In this document: in pieces, positions 1-12,329 of the stretch | Layout of the letters: every line of letters starts with the position of its first letter | Numbering within the stretch: position 1 is the stretch's first letter | DNA from: Enoplolaimus lenunculus | Lineage: Eukaryota; Nematoda; Enoplea; Enoplida; Thoracostomopsidae | NCBI GenBank assembly: GCA_030248215.1 | Contig: JASANG010002945.1 | Span: 1-64,000 of the forward strand | DNA length: 64,000 bases | Reading direction: 5' to 3' | Position numbers and translations under genes: made by a program | The notes under the pieces: model-generated | Seen by the model: the letters and a program-made list of their open reading frames with translations, nothing else | What the model was told of the DNA's origin: nothing | Databases searched by the model: none

Positions 1-320
1 ACGAATAGTAAAAATGTTTCGGAAACGAATAGTGATTCAAAAAGAAACTAAAACGGAAAAGAGATACTGAAGCATAAATGCCAGGCAAAACACGGCGCTT
101 GTACAGAAATTTTTTAGTATTTTCAATCAATTTCGTTATTTCAATTTCGATCAATAGTAGCGTATTTCCAATAAGAAATGGCAAAATATAAAACCGCAAG
201 CTAGTTTTGAGCGTCAAAACAGCCAAGTTTCGGGTAATTCTAAAATGAAAACAGAAACGGATGGCTTCTTTTGCCGCAAACAGAAGCAGAAACGGACATC
301 CTGTTGCTTACCGGATCGTT
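1..320. other. Unclassified flank
   Basis: A-rich sequence with several GAAACGG/AACGGA motifs. It holds no gene or complete element. Confidence 0.5.
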
Positions 321-739
321 GTACTGTACTGAACCGCAAAAGAGAGGGGGACTGATATTTATTTGGCCTCTTCAGATTACGGACTTATTTATTTTTAACT
401 CACGAGCCGCCGCCCTTCGTTACTGATATATCCGGTACTGCAATTATCCGTTGAATTAATCGTTTATTTGTCTTGTGTCAACAGCTTGAGCAATAATACA
501 AGGTTATACTTAGGAATGTACTTTCAAAATTTAAGTACGCTTTAAAGTTTCGAACTCAAATTATTTGGTACTGAAGTCATTTATGCTCAACAGTTGGGGT
601 AAATTGACATTTATAGACTCTAATTAGGGTTTAGCGACTCTATCCACTTACGGACTATTAGGGATACGGACTCCTATTGATTCGGACCCAAAATGGGGAC
701 CCCCTCTTATTATCCCCCCTTATTCGGGTCAATACAGTA
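321..739. mobile_element. Tigger/pogo-like MITE (family L), copy 1
   Basis: It runs from GTACTGTACTGAACC to TTCGGGTCAATACAGTA. It is nearly the same as 34593-35037 over its whole length, sharing for example GGGGACTGATATTTATTTGG and AATGGGGACCCCCTCTTATT. The TACTGTA ends and TA context suit the pogo/Tigger group. Confidence 0.85.
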
Positions 740-988
740 TCGGTCAAGGGAGGGGGCGTAACGTTGGCCCAGCTTTTTTCCACGTTTAAATGGACGTGCT
801 AGCTGGAACACCCGGGAACTGGTAACTAGAGTTTTGGAAACTTTAGGCTTGGCTTTTTATGATCATATTGATGATTAGGCTTATGCTTTGGAGAGTCAAG
901 TTTAATGCGGGGTTCACGTTATAACTGTGGCATCCAGGAACACGCTTTGTCCCATGTTGATTCGACGTCAACATAAAATTTTGTGATA

Positions 989-1371
989 TGAAGAGTGGTT
1001 AAAGACAAAATGTGAATGGCACATGATATTGGCTTACAAATTCCGCATCTGCAGAAATCATAGTATCCAAACAGCCATACGTAACAATTATACCGCGGGA
1101 CATTTATGCATATATCATATGATGCTCCGAAATTCTACTTGAAATCACGTGACTATGCAGGACAACATAATATATGCGCATGAAGAGTGGTAAAGACAAA
1201 ATGTGAATGGCACATGATATTGGCTTACAGATTCCGCATCTGCAGAAATCATAGTATCCAAACAGCCATACGTAAAAATTATACCGCGGGACATTTATGC
1301 ATATATCATATGATGCTCCGAAATTCTACTTGAAATCACGTGACTATGCAGGACAACATAATATATGCGCA
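989..1371. repeat. 192-bp tandem duplication
   Basis: Two nearly identical copies lie head to tail, 989-1180 and 1181-1371, each starting TGAAGAGTGG and ending TATATGCGCA. They differ only by a few bases and one deletion, so the duplication is younger than the transposon that hosts it. Confidence 0.95.
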
Positions 1372-1686
1372 CAAATAATATAAACAAAAAGCCAGATAAT
1401 TTAGCTGTACGCGATTCGAATTAGTTTCTATTTTTCTGTTTCTAGTGAAAGTTCTGCCTAAATTTATTCCTAAGTGCACATAATTCAAACTTTAAATTTT
1501 AGTATAATAGGATATTGTACACGACATTGAGACTAGTTTACCACAACCTTGCAGACATTTTCAAACATGTCATATGATGTTGACGGAAAATATTTCGAAT
1601 ATCATATGATATTGCAGGACAAATAGTGGATGTCACGTTAAAGATAGCAGACAATTCAAATTTTTTGAATTTTACAGCGGAAATAT

Positions 1687-1950
1687 ACTCACTAAAATAT
1701 ACTTAAAATTAAGTAAATCTGTTGCCGAATTAAGTGCCGGCTTTACTTACTACGGTGCTTGGCAAAGTTTTACTAAATTGTCAGCAAACACAAAATCGTT
1801 AGCTTTGCATTTACATAATTAATCAGGAAATGACAGCAGTAGTTTTACTTATTTACATAATTTAAGCAAAAATTTACTCAATATTTAGTACACTTATACT
1901 TAAAAAAAATTAGTAAAATATAACTATAGTATTTTAAGTAGAGTGTTTTT
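1687..1950. mobile_element. MITE with ACTCACTAAAAATA ends (family U), nested copy
   Basis: It matches 43183-43442, sharing ACTTAAAATTAAGTAAA, GTTGCCGAATT and AGTAGAGTGTTTTTA. The family V copy at 19.8 kb lacks it and reads straight through the site, so it inserted into this transposon later. Confidence 0.85.
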
Positions 1951-2018
1951 ACAGAGTACGTGTAGACAAAATGTTACCCGCTTATAATAGGGACAAAAAG
2001 TTTTCCAGGCTGCCCCAT

Positions 2019-3230
2019 AAGTTTAGGCTTTAGCCTTCTTTTTCAGTTCGAAAACTACATTTTCTGTTGCCAAGTCAAATCTACAAAATTAGGTTGGTTT
2101 TTAAAATTCCTCATATAACCACTTTAGAAAGATGTTTTCGTCCTAACGCTTCGATGTCAAGACATGTTTAGTCGTAATCTGTCCAACAAACACACTGCAC
2201 ACAAACGAAATTAATGGCTTCAGAGCTCTTTAACAGCCTATCCATTGGTAGCTGCACTGCTTAATAGACACTGCACTGTAGCCAAACAACCTGAAAAATT
2301 AGTTCAAATTCTTGAACATCCAAAACTCTCAGACGCAATGAACATAGAATATGTGAAAAAGTGCACCAAAATTTTTGTTTGACTATATTTAATTGGTCTA
2401 TTTTTTGTCGAGGACAGGACCTCGATGATCAACACTGGGTCCTTCACGAACCAAAAAGGCCAATGCGGACTACAATAGGGACTTAAGTGTCCGTCCTGTG
2501 AATGTTTTACTTTTATCGCAGACTTGTCAGAAAAGATCCGTGGTTTGTAAGTCTTTCACGTTCACAGACTGAAGGTAAAAGCATTGATGTGAGTTTTGTA
2601 GGTGCGTTTCAGTTGACATTCCATTATGTCCATTGAGGTATTTATATTGGTTATTTGTATGGTATGTCTAAAAGTACTATAAGCTGCTTGGTGTGGAAAT
2701 TTTGAAAATTTATTCACTTCACCAGTTTTATGATACACCAAAATATGTGAGAAATATGAATGTTTGTAACTATTAAATTTTATAACAAATGGAGACAAAT
2801 TAAAATTTTTTACAGCTTTGCTTTTGTTTTTGCCTTTGTGCTCGTTGACCTTTTTGTATTGTTTTATAACAGCGAGCGAAGAATATGAAAGTTTTGCTTA
2901 TTGACAAATAATAGGGATAGCTTTAAATAAAACGAGGAATAAGCTTATATTCAATGTCCTATAGTTTTCGCAAATATATATTCAAACACAACTTTACCAG
3001 CTTTTATAGTTTAGATACTTAGCTCACGTTGCCATCAGTAGGTATAGCAACTTAAAGCAGCTATTAAACTTCGCTTGCGGGCAAATTTCGACAGCCGTAC
3101 CTAAACCAAACGAGTGCGAGTTTAGTACTGGCCGGCTGTGTTCTGGTTATTTTACACCCAGTTCGCTCCAGTCCATTCTATTGCCGAACACGATATAATC
3201 CAATAATTTGAATGGGCCAACTTCTATAAA
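2019..3230. other. AT-rich stretch without a recognisable gene
   Basis: Only chance-length open frames (for example 78 codons on the minus strand at 2562-2798), none with a known motif. Confidence 0.5.
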
Positions 3231-3251
3231 CAGTTTTGCAATTGAAATTTC

Positions 3252-3440
3252 GGCCCATGTAAAGATCAAGGGTGGAGAGTTTTTGTGTGGGACTACAATA
3301 GAGTAAGCTTAAGCTTTCGACTGATTTTTTGCTTAGCGTAGACTTCGGCTTAGGAATATGCTCATTCTTATGCTTAGGTTTAGGCTTAGGCTTCGGAATA
3401 TGTTTATAATACGGTTCCGCCTCTGTTCTTTACATTGGTC
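3252..3440. mobile_element. Hexamer MITE (family B) with 21-bp flanking repeats
   Basis: It runs from GGCCCATGTAAAGATCAAG to GTTCTTTACATTGGTC, with TTAGG-type hexamers inside. The same 21 bases, starting CAGTTTTGCAATTG, lie immediately left (3231-3251) and right (3441-3461). That is far longer than the 8-bp duplications of its relatives. Confidence 0.9.
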
Positions 3441-3917
3441 CAGTTTTGCAATTGAAATTTCAAACAAAGATGTTTCTACGTCATATAAAACGTAGTTGTA
3501 GTTTCTGAAGAACCTATTGTGAGACCACGCAGTTGTACAAATGAAAATCAAGGGTCGTATTCTCAAATGTGTGTATAGCATCTGTCACCAGTTGATGATA
3601 AGTCTTGTACCTTTCGAACAAGCACATGATGAGGTTCGAAATTCAGCACAATTTTCGCATTTTGTCCTACTTCTGTACAAGGTTTTAGATCCACAACTGC
3701 AAAGGTTCAACAGTTTGAAAAGCTATCGCTAACTGGTGATCGATGCTATTTGCATTTTAGAATACCGGTCCGAAACTCACATGCATGGTTCAAAACAAAC
3801 AGTTTGTTCAATCAAGACGTATTTCAGTTGATGGAGCCAGCACCAACACTTTTGTTTTTTAAGTACTGTGTCCGAATTCTAGACGAAACATAACGTAATG
3901 TTAAGACTGCAAAATGA

Positions 3918-4131
3918 CAGTACCGGAGCAGACAGGGGTGACGGTTTCCACCCAAACTCTATGGTGAGGGCCGCTAAACACGCGAGCGAAACGAGCAAGA
4001 AGCTACACGCGTTTTTGAAATTTCAGCGGTTTTGTATGCCAACTACGTCAGTGCAACCGAAAAGCGTGCAAAAAATAACCAGCGGTCCAGCAATAAAAGT
4101 TTGCTGGAACCGGATATTGTATCCGGTACTG
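3918..4131. mobile_element. GC-rich CCGGAGCAG MITE (family G), diverged copy
   Basis: It starts CAGTACCGGAGCAGACAGG and ends CCGGTACTG, inverted ends. The interior shares AGCGAAACGAGCAAGAAGC and TTTCAGCGGTTTTG with the copy at 62.4 kb. A 100-codon frame overlapping it is a repeat artefact. Confidence 0.8.
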
Positions 4132-4403
4132 AAACACACTCGCGAAATGATTGTGTTTGAAACTATTTATTGCACGCTACCTTTTTTGACAGAAAATTAA
4201 TACAAACAAGTTCAGTCAAAGGCACATTTTTTCCTGAGACAATACAAAAAATTACTGTACAAATTTCTGAAGCCTTGGCTTAAAAATCTACCAGCGCCGT
4301 AGGGCCATCTCCTATTAACGCTTAAGGTTTGAAACCTAAAATTTCAGTTTCTTTAGGGAGGAATATATTTCAAAGCGTACTAACTACAATTACTTATTGG
4401 ATA

Positions 4404-4838
4404 CACTTCATAAAATGGTGAGTCAAATTGTCTCTCTCCGAAATAGGCTCTAAGAAACTACACAACCTGAGTCAAATTCGAGTTCGCCACACTGTAAAAA
4501 AATAGGGAGCCAAATTGCAGACTCTCTCGGAAATAGGCTTTTCCTGACTACACAAACTGAGTCAAATTCGACTCCGCCAGAATCAAATTCGACTCATTGA
4601 GCGATTCAATGAATCGAATTTGACTCTGGCAGAGTCGAATTTTGACTCAGTTTGTAAAGTCAGGAAAAGCCTATTTCGGAGGGAGTCAATTTAACTCCCC
4701 ATTTTTTGCAGTGCAGAGTCAAATTCGACTCACTGAGTCATATGTTTGACTCTGGCGGAGACGAATTTGACTCAGATTGTGTAGTCCCGTAAAAGCCTAT
4801 TTCGGAGAGAGTCAAATTGACTCACCATTTTAGCAGTG
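4404..4838. mobile_element. GAGTCAAATT foldback (family E), outer copy, TA-flanked
   Basis: It begins CACTTCATAAAATGGTGAGTC and ends ACTCACCATTTTAGCAGTG, with TA on each side. It is split by a second copy of the same family at 4490-4713. Confidence 0.88.
4490..4713. mobile_element. GAGTCAAATT foldback (family E), inner copy
   Basis: It runs from CACTGTAAAAAAATAGGGAG to CCCCATTTTTTGCAGTG, both halves complementary. Removing it restores the outer copy's GCCAGAGTCAAATTCG, so it inserted into its own kind. Confidence 0.9.
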
Positions 4839-5512
4839 TATAATTTGAACACGACTTTCACCGCTTGCCGGGATTCGAGGGTATTGGGATTGTATGTTTC
4901 GCGTACACGAGGTTTCGTTGAAAGTTTCAAGATCAAATCCATATTAACAATAATTTAAACGTAAATTGTGTTTACTGGGTTAAGATTTATATTTTGCTCA
5001 GAAATTTGACCATAAACTCGACAAGTTGTGACTCATACCTTAAAACTAGCTAATTGTTCCTCAAATTAAGTCTTATGCTAAATTGAACTCAACTATACTT
5101 TCCATAAGTTTCTATGCAATAAAGTAAACACCGCGATCACCTACTATATATATGGTTCAAGGGCGGTCTCATTCATTTCTTGTGGTCAGTAATTGCCAAA
5201 AGTCACACAATTTACTTACCGACGTATAATAAATGGTCATAGTGACCACCGGCTTCAGGCTCAAAACCATTAAAATGACCAATGTTATAGTACAATTGTA
5301 ACGAAAATGAATCCATATTGACGAAATTCGCTCACCTTTGTGTTTTCGCCGCCTTTGGTATTGAACAACTAAGGGGTACAGAGATTAATTGAAGATCGCA
5401 TACTTTAAGTATTAATTGTTTTGTAATTCTCGCAGTATTGTTTGTTTATTTGAAATATCTAATTTATGGTTTATGAAGCAAGTTAACTGCAGTAATTCAA
5501 CGATGAATTAAC
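4839..5512. other. Unclassified AT-rich stretch
   Basis: No frame, splice pattern or repeat recognised. Confidence 0.4.
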
Positions 5513-5708
5513 TGGCGCACTTATAGAACAGGGCCGGATCGCTTTGCGGCGGTGCTGTATATAATACAGCCAGCTGAAGTTTTAGACTAACGTTTTTGCT
5601 TAGGCTTAGGCTTAGGAATTGGCTCATCTTTCCCCTTTGGCTTAGGCTTAGGCTTAGGCTTAGGAATATGCTTATACAACTGTTCTGGCCATGTTCTATA
5701 CATGGGCC
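5513..5708. mobile_element. Hexamer MITE (family C)
   Basis: TATAGAACAGGGCCGGA at the left and inverted GTTCTATACATGGGCC at the right. Pure CTTAGG hexamer runs lie inside at about 5596-5622 and 5638-5670. Confidence 0.85.
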
Positions 5709-7055
5709 AATTATTAACTTTGTTCCAGGGCCGACATTTATGCTATTCTGTCGCTGGTTTTCTCTAATGACGGGTTGCACTGATTTAGCAGGTACTTGTA
5801 GTGCATTTGAAATGACAGATATCTAAAACTATTAAAGTGCAAACCTAAACCGAAGGCCTAAAGCCGTTGGCTGATAGAAATCAAGAACCTTTGATCAAGC
5901 CTATAACAATGTGTTTTTGTTGATAAATTTAAAAAAATTTTCTCAGCATTTAAAGGTTAAAAACGTCAATTAATACCATGACGGGTGGGGGGCTTTAATT
6001 GATACTACCAATTACCGCGTAAGCTTGTCCGTACAGTTCTTTGGTTTGCCTCTTTTAAGCTCATAAAACTTTAGGTTCCCCTAAAGATCAATTGAGCGTT
6101 TTCGCAAAGGCTGCTACGAAAAATCGTAATTGTTATGGTGCTTTTGTGATAAGCATTGGTCCTGAATGGACCTTCGTCATAACTGGCCGCTTCGAGGTTG
6201 TTATCTGATCACAGGGTCTGTTCTCAGATTTGGACACCGGAAGTTTACCATAAGGCGTCTGATGATTCCAGCTGGGTTCCATAAATCTTATTGCTTTACC
6301 TCTCACAACACCTCGCATATAACTTGCTGACATTTTCTGGCTGCGGCGGCATTTCGAAGTTCCTCGTGTAGACCAATTAGGTTTTATGATGAAATATTAA
6401 TTGGTCATACCCACTCTGTTCCCATTTCCCACGAATTTTCTCATTCTCGCCAATGAAAGTCTTGACCACTTGCACACCTGAAATCACTAGGAAAAGACAC
6501 TTTGATACCCTTTGGGTGGACCTTAATTGATGTCTTAGTCGGTGGGAACTTAAATTGTTCCTGATTTGTTGCAAATCCGTAATTTTGAGCATCAGTGAAT
6601 TGTTAATACTTTTGCACAATACCGAATCACAGCCTGAATTTTGAACGAAAATCATCGATAACAAGCTTCAATATATATAGTTTCAGCTGATACATTTCGT
6701 CTGAAAAATCGTTTCTTGCAAATTTTTACTCTGTTCTGAACAGAAACTGAAGCTGTCTCAAAAAGTAATTATATTGCGCAACTAATAACAAAAAGCGTTC
6801 AGAACGAACTATAATTTTTCAAGTTTTACAGTCATTCAAGTACTCGACCTGTAAAAGCAGTATATCGATGAATTTGAACAGATATTTCTGACCGGTTCAA
6901 ATACTTGTAATCTTCATTTTTACAGCAAATAAATACAAAGATTTTCCTACTTTTTTCGGTCTGCTTTTATATAATAGTTTGCAAAATCCACCAACTCACA
7001 ATGAGTCTTAGCTAAGTTTCCATAATTATTTTTAATTGTAACGAAGCACAAAATA
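5709..7055. other. Unclassified stretch
   Basis: It holds a 95-codon minus frame (6377-6664) and a 66-codon minus frame (6133-6333) without known motifs. Neither stands out from chance. Confidence 0.4.
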
Positions 7056-7513
7056 CAAGGTTTATAACGGAATTGCGATTCCGGCTAAAATTCCAATAAA
7101 ATTTGGGCTCCGATTCCGGTTTCGACTGAGTGCTATTCCGATGCCGGATTTCTGATTTTTCGGTGTTGAGCTTTATTGAAATGTTGGTAACATGCTAATA
7201 GAGAAGAGGTTGTGTTTAGCTACCAGCTGACAGAAATTGGTTTATTGGAGCACTGCTAGCTTTTCCTCTGCCCATGATCTCGTTACAACGTATAATAACG
7301 ACTAACTGTGAGAATTGGCAGGACTCTATTAATGTCGTAAGTTGGACGCAAACTATTTTGACTTAATCTGTAAACAATAATGCAAAATGCATATGGCAAC
7401 AAAAGTGATAAGTCAGTTTCAACAGTATTGCTAAAACTATCCAGTTCCGACAAAAAATTTGATTCCGCTTCCGATTTCGCTTCCGACAAAATTTAGTTGC
7501 GGTTGGAACCCTG
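7056..7513. mobile_element. Degenerate TTCCGG-rich element, probably family R
   Basis: The left end CAAGGTTTATAACGGAATTG and inverted right end CAGGGTTCCAACCGCAAC resemble the hAT-like element at 50055. GATTCCGG and CTTCCG motifs cluster near both ends. Confidence 0.5.
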
Positions 7514-8452
7514 CAGAATACTTTAAAGCTGCAAAGTATTATCGTGCTATAAGGCGCGTCCGCAGAAAGTTTTGTTTGGGGAGGGAGGCACCGAATAGTT
7601 TTCGGGCAGCCCTACCATTACAACTCAAGATTGTTTACTTTTAGGCCGAGTCAATTTCGGGGATAACAGCCGAATTTTGGGGGGCGCACGGCCCCACAAT
7701 GGCCCCCCGTGGGGACGCCCGTACGGTGTTACAAGCTGATGTGAAAATTTAGTTCAGATGTCAAATCACTACTGATCAAACAAAGATGATTTAAGACTAA
7801 TTTGCGCTCGTGTAAAAGGAAAATTATTAGCCAACCAACAAAAGGGTACTTTATTGAATTTTTTCAAATTTAGCGACGCAAACCAATGAAATGTTTTGAA
7901 CTCAATTAAAACTGTAATGTATGATCGGGTTTCAGCCAATCCGAGGCATGGAAACTTTCACTTCGGTTCAGCCGTGTCATCATTTGTCAAAATAGCAGAT
8001 TTCTAAATTTTAGTTGTCGCAAATTCTCAGATAGTTTGCTTAGAAAATTTTTTGTATAAAATAGCTTCCAGAGCACTTTATTAACATCCATACGCCGTAC
8101 GGGATTGAAATGGAAAAGTAGGTATATTTCCACAAACAGAGCGAAAAGCTTTGAACACTAAATATCAAGTAATACATTTCGTAAAAATGCTATTAAACGC
8201 TAATTAAGGCTACGATTGCTCTAGTGTGTGATATTTGTCTTTTAAAAAATGACAAGCTAATTTTGCGAGATATATATGCGTAAACTAAATCATATTTATC
8301 ATTTATCAAGATTTTAACACATCACGTGCAAATTTTTTGAAGTGTATTGAGGAAACTAAGGATGTTCTATTATGCGTTCGTGGTACAAATCCGTTTCGGT
8401 ATCGATGATTGTCGTTCCAGGACACATACGTTCGCTGCTAAGCGACTAGTGA

Positions 8453-8512
8453 TGGGCATCGGATATTTTTCATATCCGGATATCCGGATATAGGGATATC
8501 CGGTGCCCATCT
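8453..8512. repeat. Short GGATATCC palindrome
   Basis: GATGGGCATCGGATAT is closed by inverted ATATCCGGTGCCCATC, with CATATCCGGATATCCGG in the middle. The 60-bp hairpin looks like a minimal foldback element. Confidence 0.75.
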
Positions 8513-8542
8513 ATATAAGCGACTCTTCAAGATCGGAGCGTG

Positions 8543-8680
8543 CGGGCCCGTTGCCAAAGGGGGCCCAGGGCGGCCCAGCCCCACCTAGGTAAATTTTAGA
8601 TACCCTACCTAATTTTGAACCTTGGTTTTATAAAAGTCGCCGAAGCCTTCACTAGCAAAGGTGAGCTGACTACGGACCTG
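8543..8680 (+). mobile_element. CCCGTAGCC MITE (family H), decayed
   Basis: It runs from GGGCCCGTTGCCAAAGG to AAGGTGAGCTGACTACGGAC. The middle has lost most of the usual core. Confidence 0.65.
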
Positions 8681-8897
8681 CCAGTACGTTTGAACATCAG
8701 ATGTTCACATGATTCAAGAACTTGCGCAACGCATTCTGCAGAATTCCCACTGCCGTACTTTTTATGATACTTTTGCCGCACTTGCTTCGCAAACACAGTT
8801 TGACAGCAATGCTTTCGTGCACACACACTAAGTTCACTTCCTTTGGCTCGTCCCACACACTTGACCCATCGCAGCAATGTACGTTTCTATCTATGAT

Positions 8898-9097
8898 GGC
8901 CAATGTAAAGAACAAAGGCGGAACCGTACTCTATAAGCATATTCCTAAGCCTAAACCTTAGCCTAAGCCTAAGCGCGCGAATGAGTACATTCCTAAAGCC
9001 TAAGCGTAAGCCAAGCAAAAAAAATTAGTCTAAAGCTTAAACTTATTCTATTCCAGTCCCACAGAAGAACGTTTCGCTCCTGATCTTTACATGGACC
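8898..9097. mobile_element. Hexamer MITE (family B)
   Basis: It runs from GGCCAATGTAAAGAACAAAG to CTGATCTTTACATGGACC, with CCTAAG hexamers. Flanks TCTATGAT and TCTATGAG agree at 7 of 8, an 8-bp target duplication. Confidence 0.88.
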
Positions 9098-9608
9098 TCT
9101 ATGAGGAAGAGAAACGTCGTGCTACACCTATCCCTAATTCAAACGCATAACTGGCTAACGCCGTGTTTAACTCCCCTTTAACGCTAAATAATTTTCAATG
9201 TTATCGTTCAGGTGTGCCTAGCAACAAGTCCACTACCTGTTATTATGATTTGAAACGGCATTGTTTCCCACGATTAATTTACGTCCAATATTATATTTGT
9301 TTAATCTTTAGGCTGAAAATGCCGCTGTTAATTTTTTAAGATGTTGACTTTTCTCACCCTGTTATTGTTTGGACTATCCTTGTTATTAGGTATAACGTTT
9401 AATATAATATACAGCCTAATCCATTTAGTGAAACAATATATCAACGCGTGTTCGTGTAAGTGCGTGCAGAACAAAACTTATATGACCGTTTTTTGTCTTC
9501 ACCGTAGTATAATTTCTGTTCGGTTTATTGAATTCCGTTGGCGTAACAGCCGACGAATTTAGAATGCGATAACCGTCGAAATATGTGTAGCACTTGTCAC
9601 CTGATAGC

Positions 9609-10425
9609 AGGTTACAAACTGAGGTATGGATCCGGCTCCGGCTGCGGTAGAAAGTCGACCTCCGGCACCGGCTTAGGTAGAATTTGTGCAGAAGGGATTC
9701 GGCAATTTCAGTAGTGAAATTTTGCAGAATTTTACAAAATTTATACGTTTGGCGCGTTTGGTTTTATTGCGTTTGGTCCAAATTTGAGAAAAAACTGCCA
9801 AGATTTCGTTGAAAAACAAGTGTCATTCCGAAACATTCAACAATACCTTACGCCTTACGGATATTTGGCTAAAATTAGCAAATTTAATGTCACTTTACCG
9901 GGAGTTTTGTAATTCCTCCCACTATGCTAATCTGAGGGTGGTGGAACTTTTTCACTAGTTTTTACATAAAAATGTTTTTTCTGTTTTGAAAACTAGTCTC
10001 TAGTGCGAAAATTTTCGTCGTTTTGCGTTGTTTCAGATGGAGCTGCCGCCCCCCTGCACCTCTCTGCGATTTGAAGGGACACTAAGCAGGATGGGGGCTC
10101 CAAGCCCCACACCCTTCACTACGCATTTTACTATTGACGGAGCAAAACTTACTGAAATAGTTTTGAACTGTTTTGGCCCTGACTATGAGACGAGTTTTGT
10201 GCGGTGCGCTTTGGGGTGACATTTCCAATCCTGGTTAGTATCTTTTCAAATCGCAGGGTGTTCAGGGTGGCTGCATCCCCTCTTGAAAACGAAATTTTGG
10301 CGGGGGAAGAGGTTTTCCACTGTAGGTGGAAAACTACAAAAGTGCCGCTTTAAAGTTCTAATTTCGCCTCACCACCGGCTTTACCTCCGGCTCCGATATT
10401 TTTACATCCGGTTGTGCCATGCCTA
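9609..10425. other. Region rich in GGCTCCGG motifs
   Basis: GGATCCGGCTCCGG and GTAGAATTTGTGCAG at the left and CATCCGGTTGTGCCATG at the right are shared with 50755-50975, so a decayed hAT-like element is likely. The 63-codon plus frame at 10028-10219 has no recognised motif. Confidence 0.4.
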
Positions 10426-10647
10426 TTAGTAAAACTATGTTTCAGAGAAGCGAAACGTGACAACTGTGGATCTGACATTTATGCTGCATCATGATAAATT
10501 TGAAGCAACAATTATGTTGAATTTCAAAGGTCGGAATTTATGAGTTTCGAAGTTGCAAACGTTTTTTCCGTTACGCTACAGCTCGCTCGGATTTGCCCAT
10601 AAAATGATCTTATTTTGAAAATTTTGGCAGATTTGAGCTTTTCACTA

Positions 10648-10729
10648 CACAGCAAAAAATTGTGAGTCAAATTGACTCTCTCCGAAATAGGCTCTACTGA
10701 ACTACACAAACTGAGTCAAAGTCGATTTA
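10648..10729. mobile_element. GAGTCAAATT foldback (family E), left half only
   Basis: CACAGCAAAAAATTGTGAG, ACTCTCTCCGAAATAGGC and ACACAAACTGAGTCAAAG match the family's left arm. The right arm is absent. Confidence 0.8.
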
Positions 10730-11670
10730 AATTTTTAGTAAAGTTTATTTTTTGGAGCGGTTTTGTGAACTCAAAAAATAGGAGATCACACAGATAGCGG
10801 TAACGCAGCAAATTTCAAAAGCCGCTATTCCATTGGACTCTTCACAGCGTGGAAAACGAAATATTCAATTTGTTCAACTAGTAAGTAGTCCCTCTGCAGA
10901 ACTCGAAAAAGTAAAAAGTTTTCGACATTTTTTCGACTAATTTTAGTTGTTTATGTCAACAGAATTAAAAAAAAGCACTTGGAAGCTTTGCTGTATTTTA
11001 GCTCGCGGGCGCATAATGGAAATGGATCGTGGAATTATCACAGTTCGCTAGCAGGTAATACACACATTTGAGTCCACGTGTCCTGGAAGCCCAACAATGA
11101 CAGAAGTAAGAACAGCTGTTTTTATAGCAAAAGTTTTGTTTGCCGCAAAATATTTTCAAACCGAAATGATAAATGTCAGAAAGTTTTAGGTGAACAGTGT
11201 TAAGTTGCGAAATTTCAGCATAGTTTAAACTTTACATTCGCTAGTTTTGTTAGCGGTTATGGTTTCTTGTAGGAAATAGCGTTAATTGCAAGCTATGAAT
11301 AATTTTTGCTGTATCAATAATAAAAGTTGCAGCGTTGCTTTCATGCATTTTTTGACTTTGGTGACAGTGAGACTCGATATTTTTTCAAAGATCAATGCAA
11401 TTTTATGTAATTATTATTATTTTTATGTTTTGTTTGTTTATGTTGTCGTTTCAAGTTGTGGAACAGCTTAAAATATGTGGGCTGCGATTTTCATTCATAA
11501 CAGCAATCATGGTTCGTGTGAATTTCGGCGTTGAGTAGCAATCAGTTATAGGTTGATGAATAGGACTAATAAGTTTTTGTCCTAATACGGATTGTGCGGT
11601 TCTCGAGTAGGAGATTAAATCAAAAGGTTTTAGTGCCACACAAATCGGTTAATTCTATTACGAAAATTTT
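10730..11670. other. Unclassified AT-rich stretch
   Basis: Nothing supported beyond chance frames. One at 11286-11471 would give a hydrophobic 61-residue peptide without family signature. Confidence 0.4.
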
Positions 11671-11860
11671 GGCCCATGTAAAGCTCAGGGACGAAACGTT
11701 TTTCTGTCGAACTGCAATAGAGTAAGCTTAAGCTTTAGACTAATTTTTTCGCTTGTTTTAGGTTTAGCTTTAGGCTTAGGAATATACTCATTCTTACGCT
11801 TAAGCTTAGGCTTAGGCTTAGGAATATGCTTATATTCCGCCCCAGTTCTTTACATTGGCC
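11671..11860. mobile_element. Hexamer MITE (family B)
   Basis: It runs from GGCCCATGTAAAGCTCAGG to CAGTTCTTTACATTGGCC, with GGAATATACTC and GGAATATGC spacers between TTAGGC runs. Flanks AAAATTTT and AGTATTTT are partly matched. Confidence 0.88.
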
Positions 11861-12329
11861 AGTATTTTAAACGCATTTCGTGTTTCAAACAACATTTTTA
11901 AAAATTGCTTCTGTGTAACCGCAGAAACTCTGAATTGACGACACTATTTTGCTACGCTTTTTTTCAAAACGCGAAAATCGTTTCGCACTTTGATACGTTT
12001 CTGAATTCAAGTTGAAATTGTTGGTTTCAAAAATTTTCTACTTTAGTTTTTGAAAAATCTCTGTTGAAAATTTTATTTATCAAAACTCAAATGTAAATAG
12101 TGCTCGACGTTTGATGTAACAGTTCAGAGGTTACAGATAAAACAATTTTAAGAATTTATTATTTTTATGGTTCAAAAACTTTAGATCAAAACCGGTGCTT
12201 AGTTTTTCACTAAGCGGTCAACCGGTTTGAAAACCATAATTCAGCCTTACGGCGATTTTACTGACAACATTTTGAAATCAATAATTTCGCAACAGCGAAA
12301 CGTCACGCTTTGATAAATAGCATTCTTTG

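Larger units (their letters stand above)
907..2018. mobile_element. Non-autonomous DNA transposon with GCGGGGTTCACG ends (family V), copy 1
   Basis: The left end GCGGGGTTCACGTTATAACT matches, inverted, the right end of the second copy at 19898. Both copies share CATATGAT-rich cores and the end block GACAAAATGTTACC, GGGACAAAA, CCAGGCTGCCCC. It encodes nothing. The right terminus is lost or diverged after 2016. A 192-bp tandem duplication and a second element lie inside. Confidence 0.8.

Noticed and set aside
5596-5690. TTAGGC runs as a true internal telomere or chromosome-end relic
   Set aside because: The runs are short, sit inside MITEs with defined ends and recur dozens of times, so they are part of the elements.
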